From: Chromera velia
Lineage: Eukaryota > Sar > Chromeraceae
Assembly: GCA_018398765.1 (NCBI GenBank)
Contig: JAHBMJ010005241.1
Span: 8,579 to 68,832, forward strand
Length of the DNA: 60,254 nucleotides
Direction of reading: 5' to 3'
The notes under the pieces: generated by a model
Database searches by the model: none
Seen by the model: only the letters and a program-made list of their open reading frames with translations
What the model was told of the DNA's origin: nothing
Shown: in pieces, positions 10,785 through 42,263 of the stretch
Layout: each line of letters begins with the position of its first letter
Numbering within the stretch: position 1 is the stretch's first letter
Position numbers and translations under genes: made by a program

Positions 10785-11969
10785 CGTGAGAAGAAGAGAA
10801 AGGACGCTTGAGAGACCAAGAGTTAATCAAGGTGGAGAATTAAGGCTTCGACTGTGCGGAGACGGGAGACGATTGAGGAAAGATTTCAGGGATCGAATAG
10901 ATTTCTTTTGTTGAGATGCCTGCAGCCTGTACTGGATGAATGCCAAGTTCTCGTGCAGCTCAAAATGAGGCACATGCGAAATTTGTATGTAGTCAATAAA
11001 AATCTGCTTGTACTCTTGTCTCACATGAAATTGAAAGGACCAGTACGTACGATAGGCCCGCACAATTGCCTGTATGCACGCATGCCGTTCAGGGCCGAAT
11101 GACTGGCCGCTGTGGCCTCGGAAAGCGAAGCGGGGGGCACTTACAAAACAGAAAGCTAGCTATACAGGTGAAGGTTGAATGGTGTGTAACTTGAACCTTC
11201 GCCCGGCCTGCGGTCCCGCCGGCCCGCGGCCTGCCCGGGCCGATCGGCCCGCGCTTTTGCAGTGCGGCCGGCGCCGGCTGCATGAGGCCAATTCGACCTT
11301 CAAGACACCGCGGACAAAACATCTGACGCACTCCGTGCGAATGGCCCGGAAAGCGAAATTTATTCTTGTTGCCCCTGCTTTAAATTTGGAAAGTGCCTCC
11401 TCAGCTGAATTGTCTTTCCGGGGCCGAGCTTGGCGTGCGTTCAGATCTTCCTGTAAACGTCGGACGCAGCCATCCGTGTGGTCTGGGGGGGTGCAATTTT
11501 TGTTAAGTGCCCTCTCAGCTTCGCTTTCCGGGCCATCGATCGATCACTGTCTATTTGAAGCAAATTTGCAAACCGGATTCGATCATGTTCGATCGATGGA
11601 AAGAAGTGAGGGGGTGAGTTTTCTTTGTTGAGAGACAGTTGAACGTCGCTGGCGTCGACGCTTCTTTGCATCGGCTCCGGATCGGCCGCTTTCCAATTTT
11701 TGCCTGCCGAGCCTTCCTCCCCAACCGAGAGAGAGACGTGTACGAGTCCTTCCTGGAACGATACCTTTCTGTTCTTGGCTGTTTTAGAATTTCAGGGTAA
11801 AAAGAGCCCCCGCTGCAGGTGATCTTCAGGGTTTTTTCTCTGTTCTTTTGCTCACCAGATTTCTCTGACCGCCCCCGAGACAGGGGGAGATCGATCCATC
11901 GAGACGGACGTATCGCCACTCAAAAGCTGAGAGGAAAAGCAAGACAAGGAAAGGCACTAGAGGAACACA
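10785..11969. promoter_or_regulatory. Divergent promoter region with a GC-rich patch
   Basis: Lies between the start codons of the small minus-strand gene and the USP gene. It holds a GC-rich, palindrome-rich patch at about 11196-11284 (for example GGCCCGCGG, GCGGCCGGCGCCGGC). Short GATCGATC stretches occur near 11533 and 11590. Similar patches sit upstream of three other gene starts in this window. No TATA box was identified. Promoter function is inferred from position. Confidence 0.45.
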
Positions 11970-31459
<19,490 letters not shown>

Positions 31460-33527
31460 GAATTAATGGTCGAGTGTCTGGGTTGATCGATCGATCGATT
31501 GATCCGTCCAGGGCAGAAGCAAGAAGGGGGGGAGGGAGAAAAGGAAAGGAAAGGAAAGAGCGATCGATTTAGAAGGGCATCGGCGGGAAGGAGGCGTGAC
31601 AGTGGGTGGGATAGAGCGAGAAACGGGCTCGACACGGGTTTTTGTTCACTTCAATCCGGGTTTCGCATTCGTTTTGTGTAACAATGTCGGGGCGCATTTT
31701 GGGGACCCCGAGTGTTGAAGGAATTCGAAAGGAAGCGCCGAAGAGCTTTGACAGTATGAATTGATCGATGCGTTCCATTGCGAGCTTGCCGATCGCCCGT
31801 CACGATTTTTATGCCGTCACGTCGGAGTCGCTGTGCGCCGTGCTATGCGCACAGTCACCGGACGAGTGAGGCCTATTGGCCCTGCACCGGCAGCTGCGAC
31901 TCCAGCTTGCAAGTTCACCATCAATGACTCAGCCCAGGACTCATGCGGAGGCATTAGTTGACACTAACACAATCATTTGGACCACTGCATATGTAACCTA
32001 GTGTGTAACCGCCACACTGAGAAAAAACCCAGCAAAAAACTTCTCCGGCCGGTGTCTTTTTTTCTAACTTTTTTTGTCTAATAATTATTTAACATATGAA
32101 TCCTTTTACTCCTTCTAGATCGCGAGAAATAAACCTCCTAAAGTTGAAAAATTTATTAGAAAATCTAGTGGAATTTACATAAATAGATTCTATATGGTAA
32201 ATTTTACTAAAATTTATTAAATCCCTGGGAATTATAGTTGACTCGGATAGACTTGGATTGATTAATTGATTGATTAATTGATATTCAATTTAATCTCACA
32301 CGTTTTACAGATTGAGTTAAGCTCTAGATTTTAAGTCTAGCAATGCTAAATCCCAACCTAAGCAACCTTGGTGAGCCACCACTACGAAAAGTGGTATAGG
32401 TCGATAACTCAGAGAAATAACAAAAAAAAATATTTACAACTATATAAATTGATGCACTAGATCATGTGGGGGAGGAGCTAGGGCGGGGAACGAATGAGAG
32501 AGCCTGCATGTAAATCGACCTAGAAATCGATCTGGACGTCAACCCAAAAAAACGTAAGAGATTTGAGGAGATGTATATATATATATATATATATTACCTT
32601 TTTAAGCTGCATGAACAACACTTAACAAAGTTCACACTACATTGAAACTATAGTATGACACAATTCAAATTATGACACAATACCCTATATACTAGTACTA
32701 GTAACACAAATAATAGTGTCACAATAGGTGTAATGAAATAGTTAGAGTAAGTTAGGTATGATAAACTTTTTAGACAAAAATTGAAGTGTTCTTAGACTTT
32801 CAAAGTGACTAGCTTGAAATCTTTAGAGTCGTTGAAGTTCAAACTCACCTTATTCATTCGCTCAGTCACCCTAGCCACGCGTGGAGTGAGTAGCCCGCAG
32901 TGGCTATGACGCTTCCCCCCGATATGTATCAAGCCGTGATATACAACTATTTTTTTCACACATAAGTATGATTTAATTGAATCAGTCAAAAGTTCTTAAA
33001 ATTACAATTATTGTTTTATAAATCATTATGACACAAAAGATTCTAGAAATTCTCCTTGTGACACACTATAGTTCCAGCGTCGTTCACACTAAACTGAACA
33101 ACAGTTATGTACTAGGTTGTGCAGCATAAGTGTACATATACTGCACATGCAACACTTTAAGTTCTGCAATATCCAAACTCTAGTTCAAACTTGAACAATT
33201 AACAGTTGTTTGAGCGACTCAGTGTTACACTTTAGGATTTATAAAAAAAAAAATAATAATAAAACTATATAGGGTTTTAGAAGATTTTTTCTTCTTCTTC
33301 AGCCAATGCCTAGAAATCTACACTCTGACACTTTGCATACACGGAAAAAAAAAAATCACTGTGTACACGTTTAAACCTTGTTTCAACAACGGCTCCAAAC
33401 AAGCTTTTTTATGTTGTCTCATCATTGTTTATTTGCATTTTATCATATTTCGTGCACACAAAACTTTTGTGTAAAGCCTGAGTGACAGCCGGTCATAGTG
33501 GTACCGTCATACCAACCGCCGATAAAT
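31460..33527. other. Intergenic region between convergent USP and histidine kinase genes
   Basis: 31460-31975 is of average composition, with AAGG and GATC runs. 31980-33480 is markedly AT-rich, with TTGATTGATTAATTGAT-like words (about 32255-32285), an (AT)n tract at 32574-32593 and A-runs near 33243 and 33343. No coding frame with family similarity was seen. It should hold the 3' ends of both flanking transcripts. Confidence 0.65.
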
Positions 33528-36041
33528 TCAAGATTTTTTGAGTACTCTCGCAAGCTCTTCCGCCTGCAGAGGCTTGAAGACCACCCGGTCTGCCCCCGCG
33601 GTGAGGAAGTCTGAGTGGGCTTCTGGGGTGGCGTCCCCTGTGCATCCGAAGATGAGAGGACGCGGATTTGGTTGGTCACTTCCGTTCTGTACCGACTCTG
33701 TTGTAAAGTGGGCAACGAACTGTCTCACTGCTTCCGGACCTTCCATTCTGGCCATATTCTTGTCAATTAAAATGAAACGGAAAGAACCTTTCTGCCCCAC
33801 AACGAGCTCTACCGCCTCATCTCCGTCCTCCGCTGTCTGTACAGAAAAACCCAAACGCCTCAACACTGCAGAGCCTGCCAGAAGACAAAGTCGATCATCG
33901 TCGACAAGCAGAACATCTGCAGTCACTCTCTGTTTCCCCTCTCTTCTCTGTGCTGCGTTTTTTGTGTCTGCATAGGATCCTTCAGAGCAAGGGGATGCCA
34001 CTACAGCTGTAGGTGAACCACCCAACCAGATACTGCCGCTGGCCGTAGCCGGACTCCGCTCTTCGCTCCACTCTCTTGAGCTCGAATCCTCCTCTCCACC
34101 TGCTTTCCCCCCTCCCTCCCCCTCCGATCTCGAAGCCTGTGATGCCATTTCACGACCACTCTGGACTGACAGCTGTGCGGCGTCATCATTCTCTCCCAGA
34201 CGATACCGAGACGCAATCTCATCCTCTCCGTCCGTCTCTGTTCCCACAGGGGTGGCGCCTTCAGATGGCGTCCCCACCCCCCCGTCCGAACTCAATTGAC
34301 TCCTACTGGCGCCTCTCGATAGCAAAAGGCGGCGGTCGAGAGGTGTTCCACTCATGGCGGATTCATCGGAGAAGAGAGACAAGATCGTCTCCCTCCTCTC
34401 TGTGCGGTCTGGGAGAGTCCGTCTGCAACTCTGAGGACTCGGGGAACCGACCTCTGAGTCTAGGCCGTCGGTGCATAAAGATGAACAGCACACAGACGAA
34501 TCCAGAATTGGAACGAAAATCTCAAAAAAGAAAGTGCTGCCTTGACCTCTACCGGGACTTTCCACACCTACCCGCCCACAAGGATGAGCATCAACGAAAC
34601 TCTTGCAAATACACAGACCAAGTCCCGTGCCTCCTCCATTCTGCAACTCACCCGCCCGCACCTGACCATACGGACGGAACAAGTGCCCCCTGTCCTCCTC
34701 ACTTAAACCCGCTCCAGAATCTGTGACAGAAACTCTCAGCAACACCCACAAAAGATCAGCCTTTCCTTTTTCTTCGCTCGTGTCTTGCCCCGTCCCCCCT
34801 TCGTCATTTTTTGCCTTGCCGCTAATCAGTTCAATGGCACGCCTAGCCGGCGGGGACCCTTCCAATCCAACCCCAACTGCCCCCCCATCCCCCCACTCTG
34901 CGGGCATTTTGACCTCAAATTTGAGAACAACCTCCCCCTCCGTAGTGAATTTTTTGGCGTTGCTGAGGAAATTCGAAACCACTTGTTCGAGGCGTGAAAA
35001 GTCGGCCACACCCACAGGACGCGCTTCTAAAACGGCCTGGACCTCTGAGGAGAGGTCTAGAGCCCAGCGGAACTTCACCATCGGGCCCTTTCTTTTTTTC
35101 TCAGAGGAAGCCACCAGCGTGACTCTGGACGCTCGGACGGCACCCCCGGGGGCAGCCTCCTTGTCTTCTTCATACGGGTTGGTAAAAAGGGGGGCAGACT
35201 GCGAGACAGTCATTTTGACCCATTTGATGAGAGGTTGGGGGGTAAATTGGAACTCGAATTTTCCGTTCTGGATCTTCTCTAGCTGTAGAACGTCGTCGCA
35301 TACACCCTTCATTTTGTCTAATTGGGTTGACATGAACGAGGCCAGCTCTTGGAGTCGTACCGCCTCTTTCTTCATCAGCCTTCTCAGTGTGTGATGGCTC
35401 GTCTGTCTTTCTCTCGCTGCAATTCTCAGCTCCTTCAGAGATTCGACGAATTCATACACAAGCAGAGAGGCCCCGGAAAGAGGGTTTCGCATCTCGTGCA
35501 TGATGTAGCTGAGCAACACAGCTCGTGCATGCTCTGCGTTTTGACGTTGATTCACCTCTTTCCCTGCGTCTGCAAGAGCCCTCAACAGAAGCTGCCTGAG
35601 ACTCGACGCAAAGAGAAATGGGAGCGGACACATCAGCAGCGCAAACCCGCTGACCTCTGACGGGTCTTCTAGAGCACGAAACCTGTAAAGACCCGTCACT
35701 ACCCACAAGAGGGAGTCTGTGACGTTCAACATCATAAAGTGGCGCTCCGGAATGTGAAGGTTCATCACGAACAGTTTCATTACAAAAGCTGCACACAGAA
35801 AGGCCATATGGACCTGCATGTATTTGTTGAACACAAATTTCATACAGACAGCAAGGATACAAGCGTTGACCTTACTGCGTGCATCTGCATACATGCACCG
35901 ATGTACATTGTTTCAATGGTTAAGAAACAGAAACAGATCTATGTCTGAGCTCTCTCTCTCTCTCTCTCTCCACACACACACACACACACACACACACTTA
36001 CTTACACACACACACACTTACTTACACACACACACACTTAC

Positions 36042-36093
<52 letters not shown>

Positions 36094-37214
36094 AGTGAGT
36101 GAGTGAGTGAGTGAGTGAGTGACTGAGTGAGTGAGGAAGCAAGTAAGTGAGTGAGTCTGTGAGTGGGTGTGTGGGTGAGTGAGTGAGTGAGTGAGTGAGT
36201 GAGTAAGTGACTGAGTGAGTGAGGAAGCAAGTAAGTGAGTGAGTCTGTGAGTGGGTGTGTGCGTGAGTGAGTGAGTGAGTGAGTGAGAGAAGAGTGAGTG
36301 AGAGAAGAGTGAGGGAGTTTTTGAGTGAGTGAGTGAGTGAGTGAGTGAGTGAGAGAAGAGTGAGTGAGAGAAGAGTGAGTGAGTTTTTGAGTGAGTGAGT
36401 GAGTGAGTGAGTGAGTGAGTGAGTGAGTGAGTGAGGGAGGGAGTGAGTGAGTGGGTGAGTGAGTGAGTGACTGAGTGAGTGAGAGAAGAGTGAGTGAGAG
36501 AAGAGTGGGTGAGTTTTTGAGTGAGTGAGTGAGTGAGGGAGTGAGTGAGTGGGTGAGTGAGTGAGTGTCTCCGTATGCATGGGACCTCGAAAGCAAAAGC
36601 GAAAGCTGCCCACCTGACATGCCGTGTCCATAGAGAAAGACGAGTGGAGATGAGCTCCAGACGAGCAGCATCAGCCTGAAGAAGACCACAAACCCCAACA
36701 GACCCCAGAAGGCGGCAGTCTCTCGAACTTCAGAGGTCAGTTGTTCTCTTTTTGCGACTCTCTCCGGAGAGAGGGCGATTGCAAGACTGACGACGGCACA
36801 CACTGTCAGAGCGACATCAATCCACGAGCCCTGACCCATAGGAATCATGACGACTGTCACAATGGTGATGAGCGTTGAAACTGGAAGGATGGATGGACTC
36901 AGATACTGCGTCTGCATCCATGCATGCATGCATGTAAAAAGGAATGAACGTGATCTCACTAACAACCTGAAGTAGAAACTCAAAAATACCGAAATTGGGA
37001 AGCGAGAAAAGTACAGGAGGTACACTGCAATGTACTATCGTTCGAAAGGCAGACAAGAAGCCAAACTGCGCATGTTCATTCTAAATTTACATACCTGTCG
37101 TTCAAACGACTTCCGTCGATACACTTCGGACTGTTCCGGGCTTTCTTTTCGCTCCTCTGGAGTCGATTTCTTTGGAACCTGCATCTTTGCGACGGACGAA
37201 GACGATGGAAACAT
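33528..37214 (-). CDS. Membrane-bound hybrid histidine kinase (924 aa, 3 exons)
   Basis: Two-component sensor kinase with a fused receiver. Exons 37214-37095, 36911-36614 and 35884-33528 close in phase (120+298+2357 nt). The ATG at 37214 starts MFPSSSSVAKMQVPKK. Hydrophobic segments at about 48-65, 70-87, 106-125, 145-158, 164-180, 191-206 and 219-234 suggest six or seven membrane spans before the HisKA region. The H-box YIMHEMRNPLSG puts the phospho-His at 269. The ATPase domain has the N-box VVSNFLSNAKKFT (N448), G1 DSGAG (528-532) and G2 GGTGLGL (about 557-563). A Ser/Gly-rich linker follows, then a receiver domain with the acidic pair D801-D803, phospho-Asp 847 (ILIDKNM), T888 and K910 (VFKPL). 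All catalytic residues are present, so His-to-Asp relay within the protein is expected. No PAS, GAF or separate sensor domain was seen; the membrane region is the likely sensor. The partner HPt is not in this window. Confidence 0.92.
35951..36568 (-). repeat. Simple-sequence arrays filling the second histidine kinase intron
   Basis: The intron 36613-35885 is almost entirely repeat: (CT)n, (CA)n, a CACTTACTTACACACACA higher-order unit (three copies, about 35994-36045), (CA)n, then about 480 bp of (TGAG)n with inserted AGAGAAGAG and AGTTTTTGAG variants that themselves recur. Poly Thr-His-Ser-Leu open frames across it are artefacts. Confidence 0.95.
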
Positions 37215-37580
37215 GCTTTTTTTCTCGAATGGACGAAGTACTTCTGCTGTAGAAAAGATTCGACCTTCTGGGGGTCAGAAGGTCTAGAACTCGCGCCGTT
37301 CTCAAACTTTCCAGGCCCTTTGCGACAAAACATCAAAGAGTGTACAGGACGATCTAGCGGTGGACACTCAAAAAGGATGACTGTATGTGGCTAGCTGTCA
37401 TGCAAGGAATGCATAAATCATTAACACAGCGGTTTCGCATATCCCCCATCCATGCATGCAGGATCGACTTGACATGCGAATGTCGACCGACTCCGCAAAT
37501 CGGGGCGCCGCGGCCCAAAAACCTATACAGATGTCCGGCGCATAGAACTTCACAGCCGCGGCCCGCCGCCCGTTGGAAGG
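37215..37580 (-). promoter_or_regulatory. Upstream region of the histidine kinase with a GC-rich patch
   Basis: A GC-rich segment at about 37500-37575 (CGGGGCGCCGCGGCCC and CAGCCGCGGCCCGCCGCCCG) lies about 290 bp upstream of the ATG. CATGCATGCAGG is at about 37452. Promoter role is inferred from position and from similar patches at three other gene starts. Confidence 0.4.
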
Positions 37581-38100
37581 TGTTAGCTATTAATAGATGT
37601 TCCACCCCTTCTTTATTCCGCCGCCCAGTAACCACAAAGTACCACAAACATCCATAAATGTGCATGATTCTGCATCTAAAATGAAAAACTAGAATCATAA
37701 ATAAAAATGGAGGACCAAAAAATAAATACAAACTTATACAAACTAAAAAGGCTTTTATGTTAGGGTAGTAGATTCTAATGAGAAGTTCTATCTGAAGTTA
37801 TCGGAATAACTTCTTAGGTTAACACTGTTTATAATAGCTTAGCAGTAAAACTGGCCGGTTTAAAAAACATTGTTTTAAAGCATTTTAAAGCAGTCACGGC
37901 AAAACCCGGGTTTATTGATTCATGCATAGTAGAACTTTTGATTTTCGCCTACTGAAATCTTCTTCTACAAAAACGGTACAGCTAAAAAAAACTCTCAGGC
38001 CACCAGTATGAAGGCAAAAAGCCAACATGAACACACCTAGTATGACTTACACACATGCACACAGTGCAACACACAGACAAACACACACGCAAACACACAC

Positions 38101-38136
<36 letters not shown>

Positions 38137-38140
38137 AGAC

Positions 38141-38178
<38 letters not shown>

Positions 38179-38208
38179 ACTTACACTTACACTTACACAG
38201 AGAGAGAC

Positions 38209-38249
<41 letters not shown>

Positions 38250-38307
38250 CCCCCGCACGCACGCATGCACATGCACATACATGCACACACACATGCATGC
38301 ACACACA

Positions 38308-38349
<42 letters not shown>

Positions 38350-38615
38350 TCAGCTAGGAGCCATAACCATGCAGCCGCACTGAACTCACATTCAATCAGA
38401 CTTTTGAGTCAGCTCGTTTCCACGGTTCACCTGGATACTCTATTGAGTCTCTTCACAGGCCGCAGAGAAAACTGGACAGAATGTTCGGTTTTTGAATTGG
38501 CAATCTTTTTGGCTATCCTTGATTGACTTACCGCGGCGAGACTGAAAGAATGTGGAACCAAACATCACAAAAATGATGACTCCTGTGTTCCAAATTCATC
38601 TTCTTGACGAATGCT
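37581..38615. other. Intergenic: AT-rich stretch, then (CA)n and (GA)n arrays
   Basis: 37640-38010 is AT-rich without a coding frame. 38044-38350 holds (CA)n with AAACACACG variants, (GAGA)n and further CA/GA arrays. Nothing else recognised. It separates the histidine kinase start from the 3' end of the next minus-strand gene. Confidence 0.7.
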
Positions 38616-40078
38616 TCACTGTTTCCTCCAGAAAAAGATTGAAGAGGATGAAGAAGACTTGAAATTGAGACGCCGCAACTCATCGCGAACCTGCAAACAA
38701 ACAGACAGACAGACAGACAGACTATATGGTTTCTTTCCCTCCTTTTCTTCATGAACACACCAGACAAAAAGAAAGAAAGCAACAAAGACAAAACAGACAG
38801 ACAGACTATATGTTTCTTCTTCTTCTCCCTCCTTTTCTTCATGAACACACCAGACAAAAAGAAAGAAAGCAACAAAGACAAAAGACTATAGTGGGCAGGG
38901 GCAGGGGGCCCGCGACAACTGAGACAAAGTGGGCAGGGGGCCCGAGAGGTGAGACTTAAGCGCCCCTTGCCTCTCAACCGCCCGACAGGACATCACGTGA
39001 TCACTTGTTCGTCACACGCTACTGTCCTGCTGCTTCCACTCAAGACAAGACAGACAGACAGACGGACGGACGGACGGACAGAAGGACTGTGCGTTTCTTC
39101 TTCTCCCTTCTTTTCTTCATGTACCTAACAGAAAGAAAGAAAGGAAGAAAGGAAGGAAGAAAGAAAGACACAAACTAAGTAAGAAAGAAAGAAAGAAAGA
39201 AAGAACAGAGATAAAAGAACAGAACCAACAATCAAAAAGCGTGGGCAGGGGGCCCGAAAGGTGAGAGTTAAGCGCCCCTTTCCTCTCCACCTCCCGACAG
39301 ACTTTCACGTGATCACTTGATTCACACGTTAGTCAGACAGACAGACAGACAGACTATATGTTCTTTCTTCCTCTTCCTTTCCTTCTTTTGACTCATTGTC
39401 AGACAGACAGACAAACGTGGGAATGCGAACGGAGGACTGCAAAGTGCAGAGCGACAGACGGGGTTCAAGAAGAGAAAAGCGAGTTCGACGGAGAAAGACA
39501 TACAAGTTTCTGAAAAGAAAAAATCTCGCAAAGCGATGACAGAACACCCAATTCGAAGACAACCTTGGCGGCGCATTCTCTTCCCTTCTCTGCTCGACGG
39601 ATCATTTTGAGGATCGAGGAAGCGTGATCCCTCTGACCTCACATCACCTCACCTCAAGCAGCGCCTTTTGGGTGTCGACCAGTCTTTCGTCTTCTGCTTC
39701 ACTTAACTTTCCCCTGCACACAGGGAGAGAAAGACCAACAGACGCAAAAGGAGCAACGGCAGACAGGTCTTGTCGAAAAGAGGAACACGAAACGAGACAG
39801 ACGCGTTCTCGCCATCAAGTCGCGGGGACCCTGGCGAGATGGGAGAGGGGAGGGGAAAAGAGAGAAGAGGAACGAACGATGAATTGCAACTTCCTTTCAC
39901 GTAATTCTCTTAGTGCTGAGAGGCAAACTGATTGAAGGAGCTCAAGGCAGGAAAACAGCGGCATGTACTCAGACAGGTGAAAGAACACAGTCGATCCACT
40001 TCTCATTGTCCCTCTGTGCGACTTATTCTCGTATGTCTCTTCTCTTTTCTTGTTCGTCTTCTTCTACTTCTTCTGTGA

Positions 40079-40115
<37 letters not shown>

Positions 40116-40122
40116 CGTGTGC

Positions 40123-40163
<41 letters not shown>

Positions 40164-41227
40164 CGTGTGTGTGTGCGTGCGTGTGTGTATGCGTGTTGTG
40201 TGCGTGTGTGTGCGTGTGCATGCATTCATGTGCATGTTTCAGTCCGCTTTTGCCCATGCGTTTGATGTAGTCATACGCGTGCTTGTGCGTGTGAGCGGAC
40301 GTGACGATGCTTTCGCGTTCGCGTTGACTCAAAGACGCCTTCCCAAGCACCCCCCTCACTGACTGACTGAAAGACAGACTGACTCACGCTTTCTTGAGAG
40401 CCTCCAAATTATCCACAACCGCCGTGAGTCTCTCCTCTTCCAATCGGAGGACGTCGACCTCCTCAGCCTCCACTTCCGACAACGGAGCCCCGGGGAGAGA
40501 AGAGGAGGGAGGAGGGGGGGCCTCAGGAGCGGAAGAGGAGGAGGAGGAAAGGCCCCTGATCTCCGGCCTCGGCCCTCTGCGTGTAAACAGATAGGAAGAA
40601 AAAGAAAAGAGAGAGCGTTCTGGAGGGAAGAAAACAAAACAAAGAGGACTTTGCGGAGAGGACCAGAGAGGGCAGCCCGGGACAATGATGAACCAGCAGG
40701 AAGAAAAAATGAGAGGAGAGGAGAGTAGAAAGACACGACAAGCTTATTTGACGAACGCAGGACCAGCCGTACTGCTCCCTTACCCCTTCTAGGAAAGGAG
40801 GCAGCAGGAACTCCGTGGCACTGAAAAAAGACGGAAGGAACACACAAGATCGAGGGATGACAAGGGGGCAAAGGAAAGGGTACAGACTTCGTAGCAAACC
40901 GGCAAAGAGAAGGAGGGTCTCCGACCTCATTGGAACAGAAAAATGTACATGGATGTTTGAACGCAGAATGATTGCTAGAAACCCGAAACGGCAAGCCAAG
41001 CCGTCTCCAATCTGAATCAACCGACCGACCTATCAGTTGGAGGAACTGGGAAGGAGGGGGGCAGGATGGCATCTAGGTTTGCCTGCATGAGTCTCATGGA
41101 TGTGAATACGATCACGTGGAAAGACATACACCTTCAAAGTAGACACCCCGAAAGCAGCCACACAACTGCGTGACAACCACACATATGAGTGGACAGCTAA
41201 AACGTCGGGGGCACACGACGTGTTGTG

Positions 41228-41266
<39 letters not shown>

Positions 41267-42157
41267 CTCTCTTTCTCTCTCTCTCTCCATCGCTGTCCAT
41301 CTGTCTCTCTTTCAGTTCATCTGTCCACGTATCCCTGTATCTATTTATGTATCTCTGTATCTGTCTTTCTACAGACACGCATGCATGTATGCACGCATGC
41401 GTACACGCCTGGCTCATGTTGAAAGGAAACTCGGTCCGCCTTTCCTTCCTTCCTCTCTTCCCTTCCACACACTCCAGAAGAGAAGCGAGAACAAGCAGCT
41501 TTGTTAGAGAGGAGGATAGAGCAGAAAATGCAGCAGAAAAGCATCAACAGTCTTGGTAGTGTCCTCTGCTCATCCCCCGGCAGATTGAACAAGGAGGATC
41601 AACAAAAAAAGGCAGATTCAAGGAACAACACGAAGTGCAGCAAGACATTCGATCGAATGGAGTGAAAATCGCGAAGGATGGTGCGATAGAGAGATAGAGA
41701 GCCAAGCAGGGAGAGCAAGTACGGAAAAGGGTCAAGACATCCGACGCGACTCACCCCTTTGTTGAGTTCTTTCAATTTCAACAAGAGGGTCTCCTCAATG
41801 TCTCCCTCTTTTTTCTCCTTTCCTGTTCCTTCCTCTGAATCAGATTGCAACTTTTCTCCTTCAGGTTGATTCTTTTCTTCCAACTCTCTACCTCTATGCT
41901 CGAGGACAAAATCTTCAAGAAATTCGATCCCCTCCTGAAGCGAGCACCCAGACACTCTCTTCTTATCGTCAGTACGCCCCCCGAGGCCTTTTTTCACGAA
42001 ACGTTTCACGGATCCCTTTTCCTCCTCTTTCTCCACTCCGTCGCTTTTCTTCTTTTTTTTCTTCCCCTCCGCGTCTCTCTCGTAAATGTCCAGTCCACAA
42101 TCCTGTTCCAAAAAACTCAAAAGGTCGCTACGTACGACCCCATTGGCTGTAGCATAT

Positions 42158-42210
<53 letters not shown>

Positions 42211-42223
42211 CAGAGAGAGAGAC

Positions 42224-42263
<40 letters not shown>

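Noticed and set aside
10827-11063. Minus-strand open frame as first exon of the small gene
   Set aside because: Coding character is weak, and ATG 10784 with the following exons gives a complete phase-consistent model without it.
36038-36631. Ser-Leu-Thr-His repeat protein encoded by the TGAG array
   Set aside because: The array lies inside an intron whose removal joins two histidine kinase exons in phase.
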